This document shows positions 48,966 through 57,688 of a DNA stretch of 64,000 nucleotides, in pieces. This DNA comes from Paratissierella segnis (lineage in GTDB: Bacteria; Bacillota; Clostridia; Tissierellales; Tissierellaceae), in assembly GCF_014385195.1 (NCBI RefSeq), contig NZ_JACRTG010000004.1, positions 31,918 through 95,917 on the forward strand. Reading direction: 5' to 3'. Each line of letters starts with the position of its first letter. Positions within the stretch are counted from its first letter, which is position 1. The notes beneath the pieces were generated by a model. That model was not told the origin of the DNA, did not search any database, and saw only the letters and a list, made by a program, of their open reading frames with translations. The position numbers and the translations under genes were made by a program.

Positions 48966-50501
48966 ATGATATATTTAATTGGAATAGATATAGGAACAAC
49001 AAATATTAAAGTACTGCTTTTAGAAGCTAAAAGTGGAAAAACTGTTGCAATTGAGAATAAAACTTATGAAATAGAAATTCCGGAAAAAGGATATGCAGAA
49101 TATAACCCTGAAAAATGGTATGAAGATTGTTGTGAATGTTTAAAGAGGATACTTAAAAATACAAAGGTAAACCCTAAAGACATCAAAGCGATTGGTTTAT
49201 CCGGGCAAATGCATGGTTTAATTTCTCTTGATGAAGCGGGGAAGCCTGTGTATCCTGCCATACTTCATTGCGATACGAGAAGTGAAAGACAGATTATCGT
49301 AATAAAAGAAAAAATAGATGACAGTATTATCAGAGAAGAACTTAATAATTCTCTATATACAGGATTTTTACTTCCCTCTTTATGCTGGGTTTATGATGAA
49401 AGGCCTCAATTATATGAAAGAATTAGGTATGTTATGCTGCCTAAAGATTATATAAATTATAGACTTACCGGCAATATTTGCACAGATTACTCTGACGCCT
49501 CCGCAACACTTGCTTTTGATATAAAAAGTGGATGCTGGTCAAAAAACGTATTAAATAGATTGAATATTTCAGAAGGCCTTTTTCCGGAAATTAAAAATAG
49601 TTATGATGTAGTAGGGACTATTACTGAAAGATCTGCGGCAGAGACTGGGTTAGACATGGGAACTGCCGTTATTTGTGGTGGTGGAGATGCTGTTATGCAG
49701 TCATTAGGAAATGGGCTTATTGATAGTAAATATGCAATTATCAATATTGGAACCAGTGGACAGGTTTTGTTTTCGTCTTCCAAATTAATTGAGAATCCGG
49801 AATTAAATACTAATATCTTTTGCGGGTATCAAAAGGATAATTGGATATCCATGGGAGCTATTATGAGTGCAGGAGCATGTTACAAGTGGGTTACAAATTT
49901 GATTTCCGAAAGCGACTATAAAGCATTTGATGAAAAAATTGCACAGGTACCCATAGGGAGTAATGGACTTATATTTTTGCCTCATTTAAATGGGGAAAGA
50001 ACTCCGTATTTAGATCCAACCCTTAGGGGTGCTTTGATTGGGATTTCTCTTGAAAGCGGGAAAAAAGAGATTGGCAGAGCTGTTATGGAGGGCGTAAGTT
50101 TTGCATTGATGTTATGCTATGAAGTGTGCCTTGGATTGGGACTTGATACAGAAACATTTATTATTTCTGGTGGGGGGTCGAAAAGCACAATGTGGACACA
50201 GATGTTTTCCGATATATTTAATAAACCCGTTAAAGTTTCCGAAATGACAGAGCAGGCAGCAGTTGGCGCAGCTATGTGTGCTGGCGTTGGGGTTGGTGTT
50301 TATTCTGATATACAAGATGCAGTTGATCATATAGTTAATATATCTGAAAAGACATATTATCCTAGTAGTATTGCACATGAAGAATATATGAAATATTATG
50401 AACTTTTTAAAAATGCATATATATCAAATAAAAATATACTCAGAGAAATCTACAATCAATGGTACTATGATGCTAGAAAAAATAGGGAAATTATGTTATA
50501 A
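48966..50501 (+). CDS. FGGY family carbohydrate kinase, xylulokinase-like
   Basis: 511 residues with the two-domain FGGY fold. GIDIGTTNIKVLLLE is the N-terminal phosphate-binding loop; GLSGQMHGLISLDEAGKPVYPAILHCDTRS contains the QMHG segment typical of xylulokinases and the catalytic-Asp region; the C-terminal ATP site is IISGGGSKSTMWTQMFSDIFNKPV. It probably phosphorylates a ketose or polyol taken up by the ABC transporter. No xylose isomerase lies nearby, so xylulose as substrate is not proven. Confidence 0.88.
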   Translation: MIYLIGIDIGTTNIKVLLLEAKSGKTVAIENKTYEIEIPEKGYAEYNPEKWYEDCCECLKRILKNTKVNPKDIKAIGLSGQMHGLISLDEAGKPVYPAILHCDTRSERQIIVIKEKIDDSIIREELNNSLYTGFLLPSLCWVYDERPQLYERIRYVMLPKDYINYRLTGNICTDYSDASATLAFDIKSGCWSKNVLNRLNISEGLFPEIKNSYDVVGTITERSAAETGLDMGTAVICGGGDAVMQSLGNGLIDSKYAIINIGTSGQVLFSSSKLIENPELNTNIFCGYQKDNWISMGAIMSAGACYKWVTNLISESDYKAFDEKIAQVPIGSNGLIFLPHLNGERTPYLDPTLRGALIGISLESGKKEIGRAVMEGVSFALMLCYEVCLGLGLDTETFIISGGGSKSTMWTQMFSDIFNKPVKVSEMTEQAAVGAAMCAGVGVGVYSDIQDAVDHIVNISEKTYYPSSIAHEEYMKYYELFKNAYISNKNILREIYNQWYYDARKNREIML

Positions 50502-50556
50502 ATATATATAAAGAGATGTAATCAAGATGTAATCAAGAAGATAAAGAGGTGTCACA

Positions 50557-51765
50557 ATGAATTATGGATTAAATAGCAGTTTAATTCAGAAAATGAATGT
50601 TCAACTTGTTTTTAATCTCCTTAGAAAGCATAAGACTAGTACCAGAATTGAACTTGCAAAAATGACGGGACTTACTAGATCAACTATTTCCAATATCGTA
50701 AATAGTTTAATTAGTATTAATCTACTTTATGAATATCCTATGGACAGCAGTGGAGTTGGTCGCAGAACTATCGGATTAGGGATTAACTATGATCGATTTC
50801 ATGTGATACACTTACGTATAACTAATAAACAATTTGCTATAGGAAGATATAATTTAAAGGGAGACCAATTTAATTATTTTTCCAAGGATTATAACTCTTT
50901 ATTTGAACCGAAGGAAGTTATGATTCAAATAAAGAGTAAAATAAGAAATCTTTTGGATGAAGGAGAAGAAAAGGCTATACTTGGAATTGGTATATCACTT
51001 CCCGGACCCTATAATTCCGGGAAATATCTTAGCTTAATAGGAGAACTGCAAAATTGGGATGATATTGATATTTGCAGAGAAATTGAAAACGAGTTCAATA
51101 TACCGGTTTATGCAGAAAATGATGCTAATATAGGTGCTTTAAATGAATGGTGGCTAGATGATACCATAAAAGATAATGATACCTTGGTATATATAACTAC
51201 TGCGGAAGGTACGGGTTCGGGTATTGTGATAAACGGTAATCTCTTGCGAGGATCTCAAGGAATAGCTGGGGAAATAGGCCATATGGCTATAAATATTAAT
51301 GGAGATAGATGTAAATGTGGGAATCGTGGATGCTTAGAATTATATACATCTACTACGGCTATACTAGAGAAGGCTCATGAACTATCTGCATTACGTCAAG
51401 ATACTATTCTTAATGAGTATTCCTCAAAATCGGATTTTTTTGCAGCAGTAAATTCTGATGATCCACTAGCCAATGAAATATATATAGAGGCACTTCGTTA
51501 TTTAGGTATCGGAGTCACAAATATTATATACCTATATAACCCGAGTATTATTATATTTGGAGATGAAATGGTTACTTATGGCGCAGGTGAAAAACTTCTT
51601 AAGACTATAAAGAAACATGTAAAGGAACATATTAATGAAGAACTTTATAATAATATTACCATGAAGCTAAGCACTTCTAAAATTGATTCTGCATTGCTTG
51701 GGGCGGGGATTCTCGTAATAAATAATATAAGTGAAATATTATTTAATAAAAATATATTGTCATAA
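50557..51765 (+). CDS. ROK family transcriptional repressor (XylR/NagC type)
   Basis: 402 residues. The N-terminal winged helix-turn-helix is RIELAKMTGLTRSTISNIVNSLI, and the ROK sugar-binding domain follows with GIGISLPGPYN, ENDANIGALNEWW, GEIGHMAIN and the zinc motif CKCGNRGCLELYTS. Such regulators release DNA when they bind a sugar. As last gene of the operon it probably controls its own promoter, where a 23-bp inverted repeat follows the -10 element. Confidence 0.9.
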   Translation: MNYGLNSSLIQKMNVQLVFNLLRKHKTSTRIELAKMTGLTRSTISNIVNSLISINLLYEYPMDSSGVGRRTIGLGINYDRFHVIHLRITNKQFAIGRYNLKGDQFNYFSKDYNSLFEPKEVMIQIKSKIRNLLDEGEEKAILGIGISLPGPYNSGKYLSLIGELQNWDDIDICREIENEFNIPVYAENDANIGALNEWWLDDTIKDNDTLVYITTAEGTGSGIVINGNLLRGSQGIAGEIGHMAININGDRCKCGNRGCLELYTSTTAILEKAHELSALRQDTILNEYSSKSDFFAAVNSDDPLANEIYIEALRYLGIGVTNIIYLYNPSIIIFGDEMVTYGAGEKLLKTIKKHVKEHINEELYNNITMKLSTSKIDSALLGAGILVINNISEILFNKNILS

Positions 51766-51847
51766 TATTAAATTCCAATGTTGTGCTTGACTTCAGCTAA
51801 ACAAGATGTTAACCTATTAATAGATTCATCGAAAGGAGTGGTGTTGT

Positions 51848-51916
51848 ATGATAAAGCTAATAATCAAATCAGTTAATAGAATTGAATGCAATACTGCTCT
51901 GGGTGAAATTAAATAA
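51848..51916 (+). CDS. Candidate 22-residue small ORF upstream of rsgA
   Basis: ATG preceded at 9 bases by AAAGGAG encodes MIKLIIKSVNRIECNTALGE and two more residues, then a stop, and is directly followed by a terminator hairpin. The strong ribosome site and terminator suggest a translated micro-gene or leader peptide. No homologue is known to me and the length is too short to judge by codon use. Confidence 0.35.
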   Translation: MIKLIIKSVNRIECNTALGEIK

Positions 51917-51918
51917 AC

Positions 51919-51943
51919 AAGTTATAAATTAATAACTTTTTTT
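51919..51943 (+). terminator. Terminator after the small ORF
   Basis: AAGTTAT and ATAACTT with a 6-base loop, followed by TTTTT, 3 bases after the small ORF stop codon. Confidence 0.7.
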
Positions 51944-51949
51944 GTAAAG

Positions 51950-51994
51950 CCTTGGGTAGTGTTGAGTAAAATTATCATAACCCAGGGGTTTTTT
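51950..51994 (+). terminator. Second terminator hairpin, directly before rsgA
   Basis: CCTTGGGT and ACCCAGGG (one G-U) with a 22-base loop, followed by TTTTTT. It ends only 32 bases before the rsgA start with its ribosome site in between, so it may be an attenuator that lets some transcription through. Confidence 0.6.
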
Positions 51995-52025
51995 GTGCCC
52001 AAAATTAAAAACAGGAGGCAACAAA

Positions 52026-53051
52026 TTGAAAGAAAAGTTATTAAATTTAGGCTTAAATGAAGAAATTTATAATGAATATAGAAATGATAGTGAAGGACAT
52101 ATAGGTAGAGTTATAGCCGAATATAAAGGCCTATATAAGATAGCAACAGAGGAAGACGATATTTTGGCAAAGGTATCCGGTAAATATATAAAGGGTGTAG
52201 TGGATACAAAAGATTTTCCTGCTGTTGGGGATTGGGTGTTAGTTGATAGAAAGTCTAACAAAAATGGCGACGGAATCATATCAAAAGTATTTCCGAGGAA
52301 AAGTGTGGTTTCAAGAAAGGTTGCAGGAAAGAGGCTTGATACTCAGATTATAGCTTCTAATATAGACTATCTATTTATTTGCATGTCGGCTAACAATGAT
52401 TTTAATCTCAGGAGATTGGAGAGATATATTACTATTGGCTGGGATAGCGGTGCAATTCCTGTAATCATAATTACAAAGATTGATTTATGCGAAAATTTAG
52501 CTAACATAAAAAATGAAATTGAAAGTATATCCTATGGTATTGATATTTTATATGTAAGCGCACTTGAAAATGAAGGTATAGAGAAAATCGATAAGTACTT
52601 ATTCAAGGGAAAGACTATCGGATTTATCGGCTCTTCCGGTGTTGGGAAATCAACATTGATCAATCTATTGCTTGGAGAAAATATACAATCAGTCAATAAT
52701 GTACGGGAGAATGACCAAAGAGGTAGACACACGACAACACATAGGGAACTATTTGTGATTAAGGAAAAAGGAGTTATCATAGATACACCGGGTATGAGGG
52801 AGATTCAACTACTGGATAATATTAACGGGATAAATGATTCATTTAGTGAGATAATCGCTCTGTCTAAAAAATGTAAGTTTAATGATTGCAAGCATAATAC
52901 CGAACCGGGTTGTGCAGTTAGAGAGGCAATAGATAGTGGCAATTTAACTATTGATAGATTAAATAGTTACAATAAGTTGATTCGTGAAGCGTTGTATCTG
53001 GAAAAGAAAAATTCAATAAAAGAGAAAAAAGTAAAAAGGAAGCAAGTTTGA
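52026..53051 (+). CDS. rsgA: Ribosome small-subunit-dependent GTPase A
   Basis: 341 residues. An N-terminal OB-like domain (GRVIAEYKGLYKIATEED, DFPAVGDWVLVDR) is followed by a circularly permuted GTPase: G4 ITKIDL comes before G1 GSSGVGKST and G3 DTPGM, the RsgA arrangement. The C-terminal zinc knuckle is CKFNDCKHNTEPGCAV. RsgA helps late 30S subunit maturation. The start is TTG at 52026, 8 bases after AGGAGG; the longer frame to 51993 crosses the terminator. The protein is of the longer type, like a paralogue of the usual Firmicute YloQ. Confidence 0.93.
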   Translation: MKEKLLNLGLNEEIYNEYRNDSEGHIGRVIAEYKGLYKIATEEDDILAKVSGKYIKGVVDTKDFPAVGDWVLVDRKSNKNGDGIISKVFPRKSVVSRKVAGKRLDTQIIASNIDYLFICMSANNDFNLRRLERYITIGWDSGAIPVIIITKIDLCENLANIKNEIESISYGIDILYVSALENEGIEKIDKYLFKGKTIGFIGSSGVGKSTLINLLLGENIQSVNNVRENDQRGRHTTTHRELFVIKEKGVIIDTPGMREIQLLDNINGINDSFSEIIALSKKCKFNDCKHNTEPGCAVREAIDSGNLTIDRLNSYNKLIREALYLEKKNSIKEKKVKRKQV

Positions 53052-53144
53052 CGATTTATGTTAATAAATTCACTTTTAACATTCTATTTTCTCAATTTTT
53101 ATGATAAGATATATAAGAATACAAATAAAGGAGAGGAATTATAA

Positions 53145-54425
53145 ATGAAGAAGAAAGCTTGTTTTATTTTAAGCTTGGTTTTAATTTTGACTTTATCATG
53201 TGTCGCAGTTTTTGCTGACTCTGAAATTATAGTAAAAATTGATTCCGAGAAGGTTGAATTCAATGAAGATGTAGGGTTTCCGTTTGTAGATGAAAATGGA
53301 AGGACTTTAGTGCCGTTTAAAGCTGCCTTGGAGAAATATGGTGCTGAAGTAAATTGGGATAATGAAAATAGAACTGCTATTGCTAAAAAAGGTGACATTG
53401 CTATTAAAGTACCTATAGGTGAAAAATTCATATTAAAAAATGACGAAAAGATTGAGACAGATACAGTTGCAGTTATAAAAGATGACAGAACTTATCTACC
53501 TATAAGACCTGTTATGGAAGCTTTTGGTTCAGAAGTTCAATGGGATAACGAGTTAAAAGCAGTGTTAATAACAACAGAACCTATTGATGCTAAAGAAGTA
53601 TTGCTTGATGCATATGCTAAATCATATGCTTGGAAAAACTTTGATGCTAAGATGAAAATGGAAATGTCAATTGCAGCACCGGATGAGGAAGGTGTTGTTC
53701 AGAATTTAAGCGTTTTGATGGATATGGAAATGACAGCATTTCAAGATCCTCTAAAAGCTAAAGCATCAGCTGATATGCAAATGGGTGCAGGTGAAGAAAA
53801 GTTAACACAGCACTTGATGGACATGTACTATGATTTAGATGGTAAAAAGTTTACTATGTATATGGGAATGCCAAATGAAGATGGAGAAATTGAATGGGTA
53901 AAACAAACTCAAGAAAATGAAATCTTTGAAACATTGAATAAAGATAATAAAGAAAAATTAGAGTTAGATAAAGAAGCTTTAAAAGAAGTCAAATTTCTAG
54001 GCAAATATGATGAAGATGGAAAGTCATTATTAAAATTAGAAGCAACTATGTCCTATGATGCATATTTGAAAATGTTAGACGGATATATGGATATGTTAAT
54101 GTCTTCCGAAAAGGAAGAAGATAAATTAGCAGCAGATATGCTAAAGAATATTGGGGATATGACTTATATAGTATATGTTGATGAAGAAAGCCATGAAATT
54201 GTAAAATATGAGATGAATTTAGGATCATTGAGGGGATCAATGTTTGATAATTTATTCGAAAGTGAAGATATGCCTGAGGAAGTATTAGAACAACTTAAAG
54301 ACATGAAAATGGAAATGCATATAGAATACTTAAATGTAAATGAAGCTAAAGATTTTGAAATTCCGGAAGAAGTGCTTAAGGCTCCAGAAGCTCCGGCTGT
54401 AGAAGCACCGGAAAAAGGTAAATAA
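53145..54425 (+). CDS. Secreted protein with copper-amine-oxidase-N (stalk) domain
   Basis: 426 residues with a signal peptide (MKKKACFILSLVLILTLSCVAVFA). Residues about 30-145 form the stalk domain, with two half-repeats: TLVPFKAALEKYGAEVNWDNENRTAIAKKG and TYLPIRPVMEAFGSEVQWDNELKAVLITT. Copies of this domain are common on clostridial exported proteins and have no enzyme activity. The rest is helical and rich in Met, Lys and Glu (MDMYYDLDGKKFTMYMGMP), with a DUF-like pattern seen in lipoproteins that bind hydrophobic ligands. AAAGGAGAG precedes the ATG. Monocistronic, with a terminator. Confidence 0.8.
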   Translation: MKKKACFILSLVLILTLSCVAVFADSEIIVKIDSEKVEFNEDVGFPFVDENGRTLVPFKAALEKYGAEVNWDNENRTAIAKKGDIAIKVPIGEKFILKNDEKIETDTVAVIKDDRTYLPIRPVMEAFGSEVQWDNELKAVLITTEPIDAKEVLLDAYAKSYAWKNFDAKMKMEMSIAAPDEEGVVQNLSVLMDMEMTAFQDPLKAKASADMQMGAGEEKLTQHLMDMYYDLDGKKFTMYMGMPNEDGEIEWVKQTQENEIFETLNKDNKEKLELDKEALKEVKFLGKYDEDGKSLLKLEATMSYDAYLKMLDGYMDMLMSSEKEEDKLAADMLKNIGDMTYIVYVDEESHEIVKYEMNLGSLRGSMFDNLFESEDMPEEVLEQLKDMKMEMHIEYLNVNEAKDFEIPEEVLKAPEAPAVEAPEKGK

Positions 54426-54443
54426 GAATTTTAAACAATAATC

Positions 54444-54475
54444 AAATGCCCTCTAATAATTAGAGGGTATTTCTT
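54444..54475 (+). terminator. Terminator after the stalk-domain gene
   Basis: AAATGCCCTCTAA and TTAGAGGGTATTT form a 13-bp stem (one G-U) around TAA, ending in TTTCTTT. Confidence 0.85.
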
Positions 54476-54512
54476 TGGGTATAAATTTCGAATAAAGAAT
54501 GGAGTGATTATC

Positions 54513-55100
54513 TTGTGTGGAAGGTATGCGTTGGATGCAGATATTGATATGCTTATAGAAAGATATAATGCTATTATTGGAGATACTCATTTTGACAGAA
54601 AAAAGGAAATATTCCCTACAGATACTGCACCGGTAATAAGACAGACGGGAAATGACAAACATATAGATTGTTTAAAATGGGGATTTGCACCAAGTTATTC
54701 AAAGGTTCCTTTGATAAATGCAAGAGCAGAAACTATTGATGCCAAATCCATCTTTAGAGACTCCTTTATTAACAGGAGATGTTTGATTCCTGTTACAAAC
54801 TTTTTTGAATGGGAAAAGATTGATGGGAAAAAGGTCAAAAGAAATATTTCTATTCTAGAGGATGAAATATTTTCATTGGCGGGACTTTATAATACCTTTT
54901 TTGATAAGGAAGGCAATAGATTTGAAGCTTTTACTATAATAACCACTTCCTCCAGCAACTCAATGAGATATATACATGATAGAATGCCGGTGATTATTCC
55001 TAGAGGTTTTGAAGCAAGGTGGTTAAATAGGGGAAATCGAAATCTTATGGGATTAAAGGAGATATTATTGCCTTGGAAATCAGATATGATTGTTGAATGA
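54513..55100 (+). CDS. SOS response-associated peptidase (SRAP, YedK/HMCES family)
   Basis: 195 residues. The protein must begin Met-Cys, because Cys2 becomes the N-terminal residue that forms a covalent link with abasic sites. The TTG at 54513 gives MCGRYALDADIDML and has GGAGTG 7 bases upstream, so it is the start; the longer frame to 54504 would add MIIL and hide the cysteine. Other hallmarks are INARAETIDAKSIFRDSF, CLIPVTNFFEWEK and IHDRMPVII with the conserved His. It shields abasic sites in single-stranded DNA. No SOS box is visible upstream. Confidence 0.92.
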   Translation: MCGRYALDADIDMLIERYNAIIGDTHFDRKKEIFPTDTAPVIRQTGNDKHIDCLKWGFAPSYSKVPLINARAETIDAKSIFRDSFINRRCLIPVTNFFEWEKIDGKKVKRNISILEDEIFSLAGLYNTFFDKEGNRFEAFTIITTSSSNSMRYIHDRMPVIIPRGFEARWLNRGNRNLMGLKEILLPWKSDMIVE

Positions 55101-55157
55101 ATTAAATAAAAGATGCTTTTAAAAGAGCTTATTATACAGAACATTAAAAATTTTTTA

Positions 55158-55186
55158 TTGCATATTATAGAAAAATAGCATATAAT
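55158..55186 (+). promoter_or_regulatory. Promoter of the amino-acid transporter unit
   Basis: TTGCAT (55158-55163), a 17-base spacer and TATAAT (55181-55186), leaving a leader of about 155 bases before the binding-protein gene. Confidence 0.7.
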
Positions 55187-55226
55187 AAAGTTTAATGTAA
55201 AAATTAGAATAAGGAGGTCTTAATCT

Positions 55227-55301
55227 TGTATATTTATGTGTATGTCAAGAGTCTATGGAAGTCCATTGCTAATAATGAGAAAAAGGCTTCCAGAGGTCTA
55301 A
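55227..55301 (+). CDS. Candidate 24-residue leader ORF
   Basis: TTG preceded at 7 bases by the strong site AAGGAGGT encodes MYIYVYVKSLWSPLLIMRKR and four more residues in the leader of the amino-acid transporter. A leader peptide that senses translation is possible, as no second function for so good a ribosome site is seen. Too short to confirm. Confidence 0.35.
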   Translation, partial: CIFMCMSRVYGSPLLIMRKRLPEV

Positions 55302-55351
55302 GGAGTTCCTCACTATATTAATTAAAAAAATTAAAAATAGGAGGAATAATG

Positions 55352-56149
55352 ATGAAAAAATTTATAATAGTATTACTTACAATTAGCATGTTGGTAACGT
55401 TCGGTGGCTGTACTTCTAAACAAAAGGGTGAGGATAGTAAAGTTGAGGAAATAAAAAAGGCGGGCAAAGTAGTTGTAGGTACTGCTGCGGATTATCCACC
55501 TTTTGAATTTCATAAGGAGATAAATGGGAAAGATGAAATAGTAGGTTTTGATATAGAAGTAGCTAAAGCTATAGCCGAAGATTTAGGTGTGGAATTAGAA
55601 ATAATTGATATGAAATTTGAAGGTCTATTACCTGCACTAGTTACAAATGATATTGATTTTATAGTGGCAGGAATGTCAGCCGATGAGGAAAGAGCAAAAA
55701 GCGTAGATTTTTCTACGTCATACTATGAAGGAGTTCAAAGACTGGTAATACGAAAAGATGATTCCGATAAACTTAAAAATCCTGAGGATTTTAAAGGATT
55801 TAAAATTGGAGCTCAAAAATCGACTGAACAGGAAGATGTAGCAGAGAACCAATTTACAGAAGCCGAAAAAATATATTTAGCCAATATTACAGACTTGGTG
55901 CTTGAGGTTAAAAATAAGAAAATAGATGGTCTTATTTTAGCTGAACCCGTAGCTGAAGCTTATGTAAAGAGAAATTCCGATTTATTTCTAGCTGATATCG
56001 TATTAGAAAAAGAGGATGGCTACGCAGTTGCTGTAAATAAAGGTACTGCTGATCTATTGGGTTTTATTAATAAAACTCTGGATAGACTAATTAAGGAAGA
56101 CCAAATAGATAAACTTATACAAGAAGCAACACAATTATCAGAGCAATAG
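55352..56149 (+). CDS. Polar amino-acid ABC transporter substrate-binding lipoprotein
   Basis: 265 residues with a lipoprotein signal (lipobox FGGC). The periplasmic-binding-protein type 2 fold is shown by KAGKVVVGTAADYPPFEFHKEINGKDEIVGFDIEVAKAIAEDLG, EGLLPALVTNDIDFIVAGMSADEERAKSVDFSTSYY and the ligand-binding Arg context (RLVIRKDD). Members bind glutamine, arginine, histidine or cystine. ATG at 55352 has the best distance to AGGAGG; the ATG one codon earlier is possible. A terminator follows and limits read-through to the permease. Confidence 0.93.
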   Translation: MKKFIIVLLTISMLVTFGGCTSKQKGEDSKVEEIKKAGKVVVGTAADYPPFEFHKEINGKDEIVGFDIEVAKAIAEDLGVELEIIDMKFEGLLPALVTNDIDFIVAGMSADEERAKSVDFSTSYYEGVQRLVIRKDDSDKLKNPEDFKGFKIGAQKSTEQEDVAENQFTEAEKIYLANITDLVLEVKNKKIDGLILAEPVAEAYVKRNSDLFLADIVLEKEDGYAVAVNKGTADLLGFINKTLDRLIKEDQIDKLIQEATQLSEQ

Positions 56150-56160
56150 ATGATTATTCC

Positions 56161-56194
56161 AAGCAAAAGAAAGAGATTTCTTTTGCTTTTTCTT
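56161..56194 (+). terminator. Intra-operon terminator between binding protein and permease
   Basis: AAGCAAAAGAAA and TTTCTTTTGCTT form a perfect 12-bp stem with a GAGA loop, followed by TTTCTTT. Partial read-through would give more binding protein than membrane subunits. Confidence 0.8.
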
Positions 56195-56210
56195 TGAGGA
56201 GGTTAAAATA

Positions 56211-56873
56211 TTGGATACAGGATTTTTTATTAAATATTATAGATATTTTTTTAATGGAACGATGATGACATTAGCCATATCGTTTTTAGGAGTTATATTT
56301 GGCTCATTAGTCGGAGTTATATTGAGCTTAATGAAGCTTTCAAATAATAAATTAGCCAGAGCTTTTTCAAGTGCTTATATTGAAATCATAAGGGGAACGC
56401 CTTTGTTGGTACAAATTTATCTGATATATTATGGTTTGCCAATGATCTTGCCTATGGATCTAGGTAGGATGACTTTAGGAACCATAGCTGTCTTATTAAA
56501 TAGTGCTGCCTATATTGCCGAAATAATCCGTGCAGGAATACAATCCATAGATAAGGGACAATCGGAGGCATCTAGGTCCTTGGGCATGAGTAAGTCCATG
56601 ACCATGAGATATGTAATAATACCTCAAGCGGTCAAGAACATATTACCCGCACTTGGGAATGAATTTATAACTCTTGTAAAAGAATCAGCAGTACTATCTG
56701 TAATAGGGATACACGATTTGATGTACAATGCGGATACTTTAAGAGGAATAACTTATAGGCCATTTATACCGTTGATATATGCGGCAATTATTTACTTTAT
56801 AATAACATTTATACTATCTAAGTTATTGAGGATATTTGAAAGGAGGTTAGAAGCTAGTGATAAAAGTATCTAA
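56211..56873 (+). CDS. Polar amino-acid ABC transporter permease (HisM/GlnP family)
   Basis: 220 residues with five membrane helices. The N-terminal block GTMMTLAISFLGVIFGSLVGVILSLM and EIIRGTPLLVQIYLIYYGLP are signatures of the family; the EAA loop is GQSEASRSLGMSKSMTMRYVIIPQAVKNILPALGNEF. TTG at 56211 follows GAGGAGG. The 3' end overlaps the ATPase gene by 17 bases, so the two are coupled. Confidence 0.93.
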   Translation: MDTGFFIKYYRYFFNGTMMTLAISFLGVIFGSLVGVILSLMKLSNNKLARAFSSAYIEIIRGTPLLVQIYLIYYGLPMILPMDLGRMTLGTIAVLLNSAAYIAEIIRAGIQSIDKGQSEASRSLGMSKSMTMRYVIIPQAVKNILPALGNEFITLVKESAVLSVIGIHDLMYNADTLRGITYRPFIPLIYAAIIYFIITFILSKLLRIFERRLEASDKSI

Positions 56874-57582
56874 TCTTAAAAAGAACTTTGGAAGCTTGAA
56901 AGTGCTAAAAGGTATTGACGAAAATATTGAAAAAGGCGAAGTAGTAGTGATAATCGGACCTAGCGGATCAGGGAAAAGTACTTTTCTAAGATGCTTAAAT
57001 TTACTGGAGGAGCCATCTAGCGGTGAAATAATATTTGATGGTGTATCAATTACAGATAAATTAAATGATATTAATAAACAAAGGGAAAAGATGGGGATGG
57101 TTTTTCAACAATTTAACCTTTTTCCACATATGACTGTTCTAGAAAATATAACCTTAGCTCCTATAAAGGTTAAAAATATGGAACCTGTAGAAGCCGAAAA
57201 AACAGCATTAAATTTATTAAAGAGAATTGGACTGGAAGATAAAATAAATACTTATCCTAACCAATTATCTGGTGGACAAAAGCAAAGAATTGCTATAGTT
57301 AGAGCTTTAGCAATGTCTCCGGAAGTTATGCTGTTTGATGAGCCCACTTCAGCCCTTGACCCTGAAATGGTTGGAGAGGTTCTTGATGTAATGAAAGGTT
57401 TAGCTAAAGAAGGAATGACTATGGTAGTTGTCACTCATGAAATGGGCTTTGCAAAAGAAGTCGGAGATAGGGTTTTATTTATGGACGAAGGAAAGATTGT
57501 AGAAGAAGGTACACCGGAGGAATTGTTTAATAATTCAAAACATTCAAGGACACAGGATTTTTTAAAGAAAGTTTTGATATAA
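56857..57582 (+). CDS. Polar amino-acid ABC transporter ATPase (GlnQ/HisP family)
   Basis: 241 residues. Walker A GPSGSGKST, Q-loop MVFQQFNLFPHMT, signature LSGGQKQR, Walker B VMLFDEPTSALDPEMVGEV and the switch His in VTHEMGFAKEVGDRV are all present and typical of the PAAT family. GTG at 56857 follows AAAGGAGG inside the permease gene. It completes a transporter with the two genes upstream. Confidence 0.94.
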   Translation: MIKVSNLKKNFGSLKVLKGIDENIEKGEVVVIIGPSGSGKSTFLRCLNLLEEPSSGEIIFDGVSITDKLNDINKQREKMGMVFQQFNLFPHMTVLENITLAPIKVKNMEPVEAEKTALNLLKRIGLEDKINTYPNQLSGGQKQRIAIVRALAMSPEVMLFDEPTSALDPEMVGEVLDVMKGLAKEGMTMVVVTHEMGFAKEVGDRVLFMDEGKIVEEGTPEELFNNSKHSRTQDFLKKVLI

Positions 57583-57688
57583 ATGATTGAGCTTTCCAAT
57601 TTAATTTGGCAATTCATATAGAATTTAAAAAAATCATATAGTATAATTACTTTATAGTGATGTTAGGATAAATCAAAGGAGGTATGGT

